Positions 25,837 to 33,931 are shown, counted from the first letter of the stretch. The stretch: DNA of 64,000 nucleotides from an uncultured Aequorivita sp. (GCA_937125455.1 CAKZLK010000050.1:1-64000), one strand, 5' to 3'. Numbers and translations: made by a program. The notes: a model not told the origin generated them from the letters alone.

Positions 25837-25867
25837 TAAAAGCAGGAGCGATGTTCCTGCTTTTTTT
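25837..25867 (+). terminator. Terminator after barrel gene 3
   Basis: AAAAGCAGGAGCGATGTTCCTGC followed by T7; the counterpart of the hairpin at 24957-24985, a relic of the duplication. Confidence 0.9.
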
Positions 25868-25873
25868 ATTTGA

Positions 25874-25881
25874 TATATTTG
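25874..25881 (+). promoter_or_regulatory. -7 promoter element for barrel gene 4
   Basis: TATATTTG, a perfect TAnnTTTG, lies 19 nt before the ATG at 25901. It begins only 7 nt after the T run of the preceding terminator, so its -33 region overlaps that hairpin. Confidence 0.65.
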
Positions 25882-25900
25882 CCTGCCTAAAAAATATAGC

Positions 25901-26488
25901 ATGAAACTAAAATTACTTTTGCTTTCTTTCGGACTATTCTCATCTATCATTGTAGCACAGACCAAAAAATTTGAAGTGAGCCCCGTAGTTGCTGTAGAAT
26001 TTCCATTTGCAAACAAAGCAAAAGACAGTTATTATAAATATGATTATACATTACGTCCTTCGGTTGGGGCAGCTTTCAAAATTTCATTTTCCGAAAAATT
26101 TGCTCTACAACCAGAATTGAATTTTCAGCTTAGAGAGGTTAGAGTTTTAAGAAGAGAAGATAATGACGCACTATTTAGAAACTCATTAGTATATGTAGTA
26201 ATTCCAGTTTATGTAAACTATGCCGTTACTGATAAATTTAGCTTGTTAATTGGTCCAAGACTTGGAGTTGATTTATCCTATAGTGCGAGTTATAGTACAG
26301 GTACAAATGGAACCCATAGCAGTACAACAGGAGAAAGCCCTGAATTTGCTGACGTTTTTGGTTTACAATATACAACTCCCATCAAAATCTTTTTAAGCCT
26401 TAAAGGTATGTATGCTTTTACAAGTCCTGATTATGCTGAGGAAATAAATGAGGGAGCTATAATGATAGGTGCTGGGTGGTTCTTTTAA
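25901..26488 (+). CDS. Outer-membrane beta-barrel protein, paralogue 4
   Basis: A 195-aa exported protein. A signal peptide (1-19, SSIIVAQ) precedes a barrel of the same general family (FEVSPVVAVEFPFANK, AAFKISFSEKFALQPELNF, YVVIPVYVNYAVTDKFSLLIG, final IMIGAGWFF). It is more divergent than paralogues 2 and 3 and lacks the GAKAGVN opening. It is the last of the four-gene barrel array, just upstream of aroQ. Function unknown. Confidence 0.86.
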   Translation: MKLKLLLLSFGLFSSIIVAQTKKFEVSPVVAVEFPFANKAKDSYYKYDYTLRPSVGAAFKISFSEKFALQPELNFQLREVRVLRREDNDALFRNSLVYVVIPVYVNYAVTDKFSLLIGPRLGVDLSYSASYSTGTNGTHSSTTGESPEFADVFGLQYTTPIKIFLSLKGMYAFTSPDYAEEINEGAIMIGAGWFF

Positions 26489-26516
26489 GCCAAGCAAAAG
26501 TTTCAATTTAAAGCAA

Positions 26517-26524
26517 TATATTTG
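26517..26524 (+). promoter_or_regulatory. -7 promoter element abutting the aroQ start
   Basis: TATATTTG, a perfect TAnnTTTG, ends 4 nt before the aroQ ATG at 26529, so transcription would begin at or next to the start codon (leaderless mRNA). Confidence 0.6.
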
Positions 26525-26528
26525 AGTT

Positions 26529-26945
26529 ATGAAAATCATTATTATCAACGGTCCAAACTTAAACCTACTGGGCAGAAGGGAGAACAATATATATGGAAAC
26601 GAAACTTTCAATGACTTTTTCGAAAAATTGCAGAAGAAGTATGCAAATTTGGAAGTGTCATATTTTCAATCAAATATTGAAGGTGAACTGATTGATAAAA
26701 TTCAGGAGGTTGGATACAAATATGATGGAATTATTTTGAATGCCGCTGCATATACACATACTTCTGTAGGTATTGCAGATGCTGTGAAAGCAATAACCAC
26801 GCCTGTAGTTGAAGTACATATTTCCAACACCTTTTCAAGAGAAGATTTTAGGCATAAAAGCTATATTTCACCCAATGCCAAAGGGGTGATTGTTGGTTTT
26901 GGACTGCAGAGTTATGAATTGGCTTTGCTTAGTTTTTTGAAGTAG
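26529..26945 (+). CDS. aroQ: Type II 3-dehydroquinate dehydratase
   Basis: A 138-aa cytosolic enzyme for the third shikimate step, 3-dehydroquinate to 3-dehydroshikimate, acting as a dodecamer. Family motifs are the N-terminal IIIINGPNLNLLGRRE (catalytic Arg17), the active-site Tyr22 in NIYGN, ILNAAAYTHTS and VEVHISNTFSREDFRHKS with the catalytic His. The conserved start fixes ATG 26529 even though it is only 4 nt from a -7 box. The shikimate partner aroB lies 18 kb away at 45141. Confidence 0.95.
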   Translation: MKIIIINGPNLNLLGRRENNIYGNETFNDFFEKLQKKYANLEVSYFQSNIEGELIDKIQEVGYKYDGIILNAAAYTHTSVGIADAVKAITTPVVEVHISNTFSREDFRHKSYISPNAKGVIVGFGLQSYELALLSFLK

Positions 26946-26955
26946 TATTAATTAC

Positions 26956-26983
26956 TGAGTAATGAGTATTGAGTATTGAGTAT
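26956..26983 (+). repeat. Four tandem copies of a 7-bp repeat
   Basis: TGAGTAA, TGAGTAT, TGAGTAT, TGAGTAT lie back to back between aroQ and the terminator. Simple repeats of this kind can vary in number by slippage. This one is outside any gene. Confidence 0.7.
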
Positions 26984-27013
26984 AAAAAAACCGCAATTTT
27001 TTGCGGTTTTTTT
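26984..27013. terminator. Bidirectional terminator between aroQ and lpd
   Basis: AAAAAACCGCAA / TTGCGGTTTTTT, with A and T runs on both sides, serves both converging genes. Confidence 0.9.
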
Positions 27014-27035
27014 ATTTTTTCCTAAGGCCTATCTA

Positions 27036-28412
27036 TTATAAATGAATTACTTCTCCATAAGCATCTGCAACTGCTTCCATTACGGCTTCACTCATTGTTG
27101 GGTGTGGGTGAATTGTTTTTAATACTTCGTGCCCTGTAGTTTCCAGTTTTCTTCCCAAAACAGCTTCGGCAATCATATCGGTTACACCAGCACCAATCAT
27201 ATGGCAACCTAGCCATTCGCCGTATTTGGCATCGAATATTACTTTTACAAAACCATCCTTTTCACCAGAAGCACTTGCTTTTCCACTAGCAGAGAACGGA
27301 AATTTACCAACCTTAAGTTCGTAACCAGCTTCCTTGGCTTGCTTTTCAGTCATACCAACACTTGCAATTTCTGGACTTGCATAAGTACATCCAGGAATGT
27401 TTCCGTAGTCAATAGGTTCTACGTGTAGTCCAGCTATTTTTTCAACACAGGTAATACCTTCAGCTGAAGCAACGTGTGCTAGGGCAGGACCAGGAGTTAT
27501 ATCTCCAATTGCGTAATATCCAGGAATATTGGTTTGATACCAATCGTTAACGATTACTTTTCCTTTGTCTGTGACGATTCCAACGTCTTCCAATCCAATA
27601 TTTTCAATATTTGTTGCAATTCCAACGGCTGAAAGTACAATTTCAGCTTCAAGAACTTCTTCGCCTTTAGCTGTTTTTACGGTAGCTTTCACCAATTTTC
27701 CAGATGTGTCCAATTTCTCTACAGAAGAATTTGTCATCACTTTTATTCCGGCTTTTTTGAAAGAGCGCTCAAATTGTTTTGAAACATCTTCATCCTCTAA
27801 TGGAACAAGATTTGGCAAAAATTCAACAATAGTAACATCAGTTCCCATAGAATTGTAGAAGTGTGCGAATTCAACGCCAATGGCGCCACTGCCCACTACG
27901 ATCATACTTTTGGGTTGCTTTTTCAATGTCATTGCTTCTCGGTAGCCGATCACTTTTTTTCCGTCCTGTTTTAGGTTTGGCAATTCTCGGGAACGTGCGC
28001 CAGTAGCAATAACTATATGGTCTGCAGAATATTCTTTTCCGTCAACATCTACTTTTTTTCCAGGTTTCAGTTTTCCGAAACCATTGATAACGTCAATTTT
28101 ATTTTTTTTCATCAAAAACTGCACGCCCTTGCTCATGCCTTCGGCAACGCCGCGGCTTCGTTCAACCACTTTTCCGAAATCCTTATCGAATTCCTTAACG
28201 GTTAGCCCATAACTGTCAGCGTGTTTAAGATAGTCAAAAACCTGTGCGCTCTTTAAAAGCGCTTTTGTAGGGATACATCCCCAGTTTAAACAAACGCCCC
28301 CTAGACTTTCTTTTTCAATAATGGCGGTCTTAAAGCCTAACTGTGAAGCCCTTATGGCGGTAACATATCCACCAGGGCCGCTTCCTAAAACTATTACGTC
28401 GTATTTACTCAT
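27036..28412 (-). CDS. lpdA: Dihydrolipoyl dehydrogenase
   Basis: A 458-aa FAD flavoprotein, the E3 subunit that reoxidises dihydrolipoamide in the pyruvate and 2-oxoglutarate dehydrogenase complexes. The N-terminal FAD-binding GSGPGGYVTA (10-19), redox-active Cys41 and Cys46 in GVCLNWGCIPTKA, the NAD-binding VGSGAIGVEFA, AIGDITPGPALAH and the C-terminal catalytic HPHPTMSE are all present. Length is standard. No E1 or E2 gene is adjacent. It reads toward aroQ. Confidence 0.96.
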   Translation of the reverse strand: MSKYDVIVLGSGPGGYVTAIRASQLGFKTAIIEKESLGGVCLNWGCIPTKALLKSAQVFDYLKHADSYGLTVKEFDKDFGKVVERSRGVAEGMSKGVQFLMKKNKIDVINGFGKLKPGKKVDVDGKEYSADHIVIATGARSRELPNLKQDGKKVIGYREAMTLKKQPKSMIVVGSGAIGVEFAHFYNSMGTDVTIVEFLPNLVPLEDEDVSKQFERSFKKAGIKVMTNSSVEKLDTSGKLVKATVKTAKGEEVLEAEIVLSAVGIATNIENIGLEDVGIVTDKGKVIVNDWYQTNIPGYYAIGDITPGPALAHVASAEGITCVEKIAGLHVEPIDYGNIPGCTYASPEIASVGMTEKQAKEAGYELKVGKFPFSASGKASASGEKDGFVKVIFDAKYGEWLGCHMIGAGVTDMIAEAVLGRKLETTGHEVLKTIHPHPTMSEAVMEAVADAYGEVIHL

Positions 28413-28504
28413 TTTATGTGTTTAAGTCTGAATTTTTGGAGGTACGAAATTACAAAATTCAAAAGGAAAAAACCCAAAAGGGAAAACCCAAATTCTAAAT
28501 AATG

Positions 28505-28552
28505 AAAAAGCTCCAAGATCCAAAGTGGTAATTACTTTGTAAACGGAGCTTA
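28505..28552 (-). terminator. Terminator-like hairpin after the msrB operon
   Basis: On the minus strand AAGCTCC and GGAGCTT enclose a second pair CAAAGT/ACTTTG, separated by 5-nt internal loops on each side. TTTTTC follows, so it can end the msrB transcript. The two-arm architecture is unusual for a simple terminator. Confidence 0.6.
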
Positions 28553-28571
28553 AAATAGCATGTTTTAAAAA

Positions 28572-28976
28572 TTATTTTTTATTAAAATCTAGCGAAAGTG
28601 AATTTACGCAATAGCGCTGTCCGGTCTCGGTTGGCCCATCATTAAAGATGTGCCCTAAGTGGCTTCCACAGTTGGAGCAAAGTATTTCAGTTCGAATCAT
28701 TCCGTGGGTTGTATCTTTTATATATTCTACGGCACCCTCAATGGAGTTGTCGAACGAAGGCCAGCCGCAATTACTTTCAAACTTGCTATCGCTTTTAAAG
28801 AGTGGGGTGTGACAAGCACCACAAGCGTAGGTTCCGTCTTCAAAAGTTAAGTTGTATTCGCCGGTTCGGGGAAACTCGGTACCTTTTTCGCGAAGAATGT
28901 GATAGCGTTTTTCGCCCAATTCCTCACGCCATTCGGCTTCTGATTTGTTTACGGGATATTTATTTTGATTATTCAT
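28572..28976 (-). CDS. msrB: Cytosolic peptide-methionine (R)-S-oxide reductase MsrB
   Basis: A 134-aa enzyme that reduces methionine-R-sulfoxide in proteins. Zinc is held by Cys52/55 (ACGACH) and Cys100/103 (CSNCG). The catalytic Cys123 is in QRYCVNS, and Cys70 in NCGWPSF is positioned as the resolving Cys. There is no signal peptide, so it acts in the cytoplasm. Its start overlaps the end of the next upstream gene, a lipoprotein MsrB, by 8 nt, so the two are coupled and repair proteins on both sides of the inner membrane. Confidence 0.93.
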   Translation of the reverse strand: MNNQNKYPVNKSEAEWREELGEKRYHILREKGTEFPRTGEYNLTFEDGTYACGACHTPLFKSDSKFESNCGWPSFDNSIEGAVEYIKDTTHGMIRTEILCSNCGSHLGHIFNDGPTETGQRYCVNSLSLDFNKK

Positions 28977-29454
28977 TTTCTGGAATAAAATTTAATGCAA
29001 CTCCGTTAATACAGTGTCTTTTCCCTGTTGTTTCTGGGCCATCATTAAAAACATGCCCCAAATGACCTCCACAAGTTGCACAATGTTCTTCGGTGCGCGT
29101 ATAGCCTAACTTGCTGTCTGTTGAAAAAGCAACATTACCTTTAATAGCACGGTCAAAACTTGGCCAACCTGTTCCGCTGTTGAATTTGTATTTGCTTTCA
29201 AAAACGGGGGTTCCACATCCTGCACAAACGTACGTTCCGACTTTGTGGTTGTCATTCAATTCACTAGTAAAAGCCCGTTCTGTTCCTTCGTGCCGAAGTA
29301 CATTGTATGCAGCAGGTGATAATTGTGCTTTCCATTCGGCATCCGTTTTAGTTACCTTAAAAGTTTCCTGCTTTGTCGTTTTGTTTTTCTGCGCCGGGGA
29401 ATTGCAGCTAAAAAACAAAGCACTTAAAGCAATAATTGTACTAAAAAACTTCAT
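28969..29454 (-). CDS. msrB: Lipoprotein-type MsrB
   Basis: A 161-aa envelope methionine-R-sulfoxide reductase. A signal with lipobox (LFFSC, Cys17) precedes the MsrB domain. Zinc ligands are Cys77/80 and Cys125/128, and the catalytic Cys148 is in KRHCING. The place of the resolving Cys in the paralogue (NCGWPSF) is taken by Thr-Gly (GTGWPSF), so recycling must use another Cys or a partner reductant. It lies in a three-gene unit: a collagen-motif lipoprotein upstream (1-nt gap) and the cytosolic msrB downstream. Confidence 0.92.
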   Translation of the reverse strand: MKFFSTIIALSALFFSCNSPAQKNKTTKQETFKVTKTDAEWKAQLSPAAYNVLRHEGTERAFTSELNDNHKVGTYVCAGCGTPVFESKYKFNSGTGWPSFDRAIKGNVAFSTDSKLGYTRTEEHCATCGGHLGHVFNDGPETTGKRHCINGVALNFIPENE

Positions 29455-29455
29455 A

Positions 29456-29983
29456 TTAAAGTTCTATTTTTTCAATTTGTGATCCATCCGTTTGCATTTT
29501 TTCAAGCAAATCTTTCATCGAAGGATTTGTAGCTGCAAATTCTGCAGGAACTACTGCAATTCTAAAAGTTTGATTGTTTAAAACACCAGGATCGTTTAAT
29601 GTGGAAAGATCAAAATTACCTTCAATTAGCATTTGAACATCTACAAAAGTATTTGTGAAAATGTATTGGATAATATCGCCATTATTATAGAATATGTTTT
29701 GCGGTAATGGACTCCATACGTCAGCTGTATCACCTCCGCCTATTCCAGCTTGACCTTCATAGCGATAAACTAAAACAACATCACTTTCATAAACAGTAAA
29801 TGGGAAAGAAATGAAAGGGCTTGAAAAGTTATTTGCCCCAGCATCATATTGAAAATTAACTGTGGTTTCAAAAACTTGACCTAAAAAAGAAACCCCATCT
29901 TGTCCCGGAGGTCCTGGATCACCTTCACAGGAAGTAAATAACATTGTGGTTGAAAGTGCTAAAAATAAAAGTATGTTTTTCAT
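29456..29983 (-). CDS. Lipoprotein with short collagen-like motif
   Basis: A 175-aa predicted lipoprotein. The lipobox is LFTSC (Cys19), directly followed by Gly-X-Y triplets (GDPGPPGQDG), a short collagen-like stretch seen at the N-terminus of several flavobacterial lipoproteins. The remainder is beta-rich (VVLVYRYEG, IQYIFTNTFVDVQMLIEG). It is the first gene of the operon with the two msrB genes, suggesting an envelope protein linked with oxidative repair; this link is by position only. Function unknown. Confidence 0.82.
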   Translation of the reverse strand: MKNILLFLALSTTMLFTSCEGDPGPPGQDGVSFLGQVFETTVNFQYDAGANNFSSPFISFPFTVYESDVVLVYRYEGQAGIGGGDTADVWSPLPQNIFYNNGDIIQYIFTNTFVDVQMLIEGNFDLSTLNDPGVLNNQTFRIAVVPAEFAATNPSMKDLLEKMQTDGSQIEKIEL

Positions 29984-30195
29984 AATTGAATATTTTAAAG
30001 GTTTAGTGTGAAGTTTACAAAAGTCGTTCCAACTTTTAAAAGTCCATAAATTTACTGGCTTTGAAGCTTTATTAATATTAAAGAAACATTAAAGTTTTTT
30101 AATGTGGAATAGTTTTTGAAAATCAATTTTAGAAAAATTTTATAGTTTACTAAATTTTATATTTCTAATTTTAACAAATAATAAACCATCTTTAT

Positions 30196-31014
30196 ATGAA
30201 AATTTTAAAATCACTTTCCATACTTCTGCTCGGAACAATAGTTGTAGCCTGCAGTACTAATCCTTTTACAGGAAAGCAGACACTTGCATTGGTTCCAAAT
30301 TCGCAAATTCTGCCTATGGCTTTTCAGCAGTATAATGAATTTTTGTCTGAGAATAAAGTTATAAAAGGAACTTCTGATGCAAATATGGTTAAAAGCGTTG
30401 GCCAAAAAATTGCAAATGCAGCAGAAAGATACCTTAATGCTAATGGCTATGCTGGATATTTAAAAGACTATCGTTGGGAATACAATCTTGTAGATAGCAA
30501 GGAAGTTAATGCATGGTGTATGCCGGGAGGAAAGATTGTTGTTTATTCAGGTATTTTACCTATCACAAAAGATGAAGCAGGTTTGGCCGCAGTAATGGGG
30601 CACGAGGTTGCCCACGCTTTGGCAAATCACGGGCAGCAGCGTATGAGTGCTGGTCAACTACAACAGTTGGGAGCAGTTGCGGGAAACATTGCCCTAAGCG
30701 GTAATGCTGAAAACCAACAGATTTTTAATACCGCTTATGGTTTGGGTTCCAATGTTGGGGTTATGCTTCCCTTTAGTCGCAGCCACGAAACTGAGGCAGA
30801 CCATATCGGCTTGATTTTAATGGCTATAGCGGGTTATGAACCCAATGTGGCAGCAGAACTTTGGCAGCGCATGCAAGCGCAAGAGCAAGGTGCGCCACCA
30901 GAATTTTTGAGTACACACCCTTCTAGCGCAACTAGAATACAAAACATACAAGCTTGGGCTCCTGAAGCCAAAGCAGAAGCCAGAAAATTTGGCGTTACTA
31001 CTTTTAAAAGATAA
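30196..31014 (+). CDS. M48 family metalloprotease lipoprotein
   Basis: A 272-aa envelope protease. The lipobox VVACS (Cys19) predicts lipid anchoring. The zinc motif is HEVAH (136-140, Glu137 catalytic), with a third ligand in the ETEADHIGL segment. STNPFTGKQ after the lipobox and NAWCMPGGKIVVYSG are typical of the BepA/LoiP-like group, which degrades or refolds misassembled outer-membrane proteins. No TPR domain is present, so it is closer to LoiP/YcaL in size. The 212 nt upstream contain an 8-bp hairpin (30086-30105) and no clear promoter box. It ends at its own terminator. Confidence 0.92.
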   Translation: MKILKSLSILLLGTIVVACSTNPFTGKQTLALVPNSQILPMAFQQYNEFLSENKVIKGTSDANMVKSVGQKIANAAERYLNANGYAGYLKDYRWEYNLVDSKEVNAWCMPGGKIVVYSGILPITKDEAGLAAVMGHEVAHALANHGQQRMSAGQLQQLGAVAGNIALSGNAENQQIFNTAYGLGSNVGVMLPFSRSHETEADHIGLILMAIAGYEPNVAAELWQRMQAQEQGAPPEFLSTHPSSATRIQNIQAWAPEAKAEARKFGVTTFKR

Positions 31015-31045
31015 AACACAAAATTTATATTTCATTGAAAGTTTT

Positions 31046-31074
31046 AAAATCCCACTTGCAAAGTGGGATTTTTT
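31046..31074 (+). terminator. Terminator after the M48 protease gene
   Basis: AAAATCCCACTT-GCA-AAGTGGGATTTT followed by further T residues. Confidence 0.9.
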
Positions 31075-31108
31075 ATTAGTTTAGTATCCTTAAAAACTGT
31101 ACCCAATT

Positions 31109-32428
31109 ATGCCCAACTTAGCTAAAGGAAGTAAAAAATTGCTCAATGCATGGGCCTTTTATGATTGGGCAAATTCGGTTTATAGTTTGGTAATAGCTTC
31201 CGCTATTTTCCCTATTTATTATCAAGCACTTTTTAAATCGGAAAATATTACTGCGGTTTCTTTATTTGGAGGAACCATTCGCAGCACTCCTTTAATAAGT
31301 TATACTACAGCGGCTGCTTTTTTATTGGTAGCCTTTATTTCGCCTTTGCTTTCTGGGATTGCCGATTATGTGGGTAATAAGAAGAATTTTATGAAATTTT
31401 TCTGTTATCTGGGTGCACTCTCCTGTATGGGACTTTATTTTTTTAGTATTGAAAATATTCAAATCAGTTTACTTTTTTACTTTTTTGGATTAGTTGGTTT
31501 TTGGGGAAGTTTGGTTTTCTATAATTCCTACTTACCAGATGTGGCTTTTCCAGAGCAACAGGATAGGGTGAGCGCCCGTGGCTATTCTCTAGGGTATATA
31601 GGCAGTGTTCTTTTGCTTCTTTTGAATTTAGGAATGGTATTGTTTCCTCAGTATTTTGGTTTTGGAGAAGGGGGGGCAGCAAGTATGCAAGCCATGCGCT
31701 GGTCTTTCGTCACTGTGGGAATATGGTGGATTCTATTCAGTCAATATTCCTTTTATTTTCTTCCGAAGGGAAACAAAAGTGGAAAAAAAGTAAGCGCCAG
31801 AATATTATTGAATGGTTTCAGGGAATTGAAGAGTGTTTACGATTCACTTTCAGAAAACATGCAACTCAAAAGATATTTGGCCGCATTTTTTATTTACAGC
31901 ATGGCTGTACAGACAGTGATGCTTGTGGCAACGTATTTTGGGGAACAGGAAATTGCCTGGGGTGGTGATGACGCTAAAACACTTGGTTTGATTGTTAGTA
32001 TTTTAATAATTCAATTAGTTGCAGTTGGAGGTGCAATTTTAACATCCCGCGCTTCGGAAAGATTTGGAAATATCCCAGTTTTAATAGCAATAAACATAAT
32101 CTGGGTATTCATTTGTATTATAGCATTTTTTATAGAAACGCCCATTCAGTTTTATACAACAGCAGGAGTAGTAGGTTTGGTTATGGGTGGAATACAGTCA
32201 CTTTCACGTTCAACTTATTCAAAGTTTTTGCCAGAGACGAAAGACACCACTTCCTATTTTAGCTTTTATGACGTTGCAGAAAAGATTGGGATTGTTATTG
32301 GAATGTTGATATATGGATTTATTGATCAAATAACAGGAAGTATGCGCAACTCTATATTGTTTCTCGTTTTGTTTTTTATGACTGGAGTATTTTTACTATT
32401 AAGAGTGCCAAGAAATAAAACCAATTAA
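31109..32428 (+). CDS. UMF1-type MFS transporter
   Basis: A 439-aa integral membrane protein with about 12 transmembrane helices. The N-terminus (LNAWAFYDWANSVYSLVIASAI split as AFYDWANSVYS) is the hallmark of the UMF1 (Atg22-like) branch of the major facilitator superfamily. GGIQSLSRSTYSKFLPE in the second half is a further signature of that branch. Yeast Atg22 exports amino acids from the vacuole; bacterial members have no settled substrate. It stands between two terminator-flanked lipoprotein genes, so the context gives no hint. Confidence 0.9.
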   Translation: MPNLAKGSKKLLNAWAFYDWANSVYSLVIASAIFPIYYQALFKSENITAVSLFGGTIRSTPLISYTTAAAFLLVAFISPLLSGIADYVGNKKNFMKFFCYLGALSCMGLYFFSIENIQISLLFYFFGLVGFWGSLVFYNSYLPDVAFPEQQDRVSARGYSLGYIGSVLLLLLNLGMVLFPQYFGFGEGGAASMQAMRWSFVTVGIWWILFSQYSFYFLPKGNKSGKKVSARILLNGFRELKSVYDSLSENMQLKRYLAAFFIYSMAVQTVMLVATYFGEQEIAWGGDDAKTLGLIVSILIIQLVAVGGAILTSRASERFGNIPVLIAINIIWVFICIIAFFIETPIQFYTTAGVVGLVMGGIQSLSRSTYSKFLPETKDTTSYFSFYDVAEKIGIVIGMLIYGFIDQITGSMRNSILFLVLFFMTGVFLLLRVPRNKTN

Positions 32429-32440
32429 ACAATTTTTGTT

Positions 32441-32448
32441 TAAGTTTG
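32441..32448 (+). promoter_or_regulatory. -7 promoter element for the three-repeat lipoprotein
   Basis: TAAGTTTG, a perfect TAnnTTTG, lies 28 nt before the ATG at 32477. Confidence 0.6.
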
Positions 32449-32476
32449 CGTTTATTACCTACCAAACAACTTATTT

Positions 32477-33877
32477 ATGAAGAAAATGTATCTTTTGAAA
32501 GGAATGCTTTTAGCATTTATAGCCTTTCAATTTTTTTCCTGTGAAAACGAGCCCCTCACAGGTGAATTTGTGCAAGAAGAACAAAATAATGCTGAAGTCG
32601 GACAATTTAGAGCCCAAATTGCGGGACAGGAATTTATCGCAGCTTCGGCAAGTGCAACCCTTACCTCAGATAATACACTGGTCATTACAGGCTCAAAGCC
32701 AGGAGGAGAAGATATTGTCCTTTCAATTAGTAATGCCTCGGTTGGAACTTTTAGCTTGACTGCTGCTGGAGCCAACGAAAATTCTGGAGCTTATTTTGAT
32801 GGATCAATAAATGTGCTCCCCTACATTTCAGCTCAGGCTTTGGGAGGTTCAGGACAATTGAAAATTACTGAATTGGATACTGTTGCTAAAACAGTTACCG
32901 GAACATTCGGCTTTGTTGGAGTACGTATAAAGGTCGATGGAAACGGAGATCCTATTCTGGATGGAAATGGAGATCCAGTTCTGGAAGATGTTTCTATTAC
33001 AGATGGCGCGTTTAACGCAATAGCATATACACTTGACGACACCGGTGGTGGAGGTGGTGGAAACGGAAATCCAGATAACGAATTCTTCGCAAAAATAGAT
33101 GGAGTAGATTTTGTTGCTGATAGTATTTCGGTTACAGAACCAATGGTGGGTGATATTCATATGATTAAAATTGAAGCAAAAACAGCCGACAGACAACTGA
33201 TACGCATTGATGTGCCACGTTCTTTAGGTGTTGGTACTTTCGATATGGTTCGTATTTCAGATGGAACAAAACTGATTGCACTTTACAATGCTGGTGATGG
33301 ATCTGAAAATCTTACTTCCAATCCTGGAACAATAACCATTACCGAATTTGATCTTGAAGCTGGCGTATTGAAAGCAACTTTTAATTTTACAGGAACAGAT
33401 CCTTTAAATCAAACGCCGGACGTTGTTGAAGTTACTGAAGGCAGTTTTATAGCATATTTTGTTGGTGTTCCTGGTGCAAACAATGCATTCTCTGCCAATA
33501 TTGATGGAGCTGCATATACCCCAGATGATATTTTGGTAGAAACTTCTGTGGTTAATCAATACCCTAGAGTTACATTAACGACTACCAAAGGTGATCAACG
33601 AATGGTGCTTACATTTCCATTGACAGTTACTGAAGGTGTTGCCTATGATATGGGGACCGAAGTTGTGGATGGAAATGAAATTGTAGCATCCTATACTCCA
33701 GTAGTTGGAACTTCAATTACATACGTATCTAGTCCTGGAAGTTTAGTGATTACAAGCTATGACATTGTTAACGGAGTTATAGAAGGAACTTTTAACTTTA
33801 CGGGTAGGGATTCTTCCGCACAGGATCCAACAATCTATCAAATTACGGGCGGTCAATTTTTAGTGGTGCTTCCGTAA
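32477..33877 (+). CDS. Lipoprotein with three tandem DUF6252-like domains
   Basis: A 466-aa predicted lipoprotein. The lipobox region is QFFSC (Cys22). Three similar domains follow, at about 42-190, 203-332 and 338-466. Each opens with a FxAxIxGxxF-type strand (FRAQIAGQEF, FFAKIDGVDF, FSANIDGAAY) and ends with a TITEFD-VxxTFNFTG block (KITELDTVAKTVTGTFGF, ITEFDLEAGVLKATFNFTG, ITSYDIVNGVIEGTFNFTG). A Gly-rich linker (GGGGGNGN) joins domains 1 and 2. The domain resembles DUF6252, whose function is unknown. A surface-exposed adhesin or binding protein is plausible. Confidence 0.85.
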   Translation: MKKMYLLKGMLLAFIAFQFFSCENEPLTGEFVQEEQNNAEVGQFRAQIAGQEFIAASASATLTSDNTLVITGSKPGGEDIVLSISNASVGTFSLTAAGANENSGAYFDGSINVLPYISAQALGGSGQLKITELDTVAKTVTGTFGFVGVRIKVDGNGDPILDGNGDPVLEDVSITDGAFNAIAYTLDDTGGGGGGNGNPDNEFFAKIDGVDFVADSISVTEPMVGDIHMIKIEAKTADRQLIRIDVPRSLGVGTFDMVRISDGTKLIALYNAGDGSENLTSNPGTITITEFDLEAGVLKATFNFTGTDPLNQTPDVVEVTEGSFIAYFVGVPGANNAFSANIDGAAYTPDDILVETSVVNQYPRVTLTTTKGDQRMVLTFPLTVTEGVAYDMGTEVVDGNEIVASYTPVVGTSITYVSSPGSLVITSYDIVNGVIEGTFNFTGRDSSAQDPTIYQITGGQFLVVLP

Positions 33878-33892
33878 AAAAACATATTTTAT

Positions 33893-33931
33893 AAAAAAGC
33901 CGTCTTGGAGTTTACCCAAGGCGGCTTTTTT
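33893..33931. terminator. Terminator between the lipoprotein and head-GIN genes
   Basis: AAAAAAGCCG-TCTTGG pairs with CCAAGG-CGGCTTTTTT around a short loop. With A and T runs on both sides it serves both converging genes. Confidence 0.88.

Noticed and set aside
23536-26488. CRISPR or phase-variable recombination locus suggested by repeats
   Set aside because: The repeats are duplicated genes and terminators; there are no short spaced repeats, and no inverted sites with a dedicated invertase.
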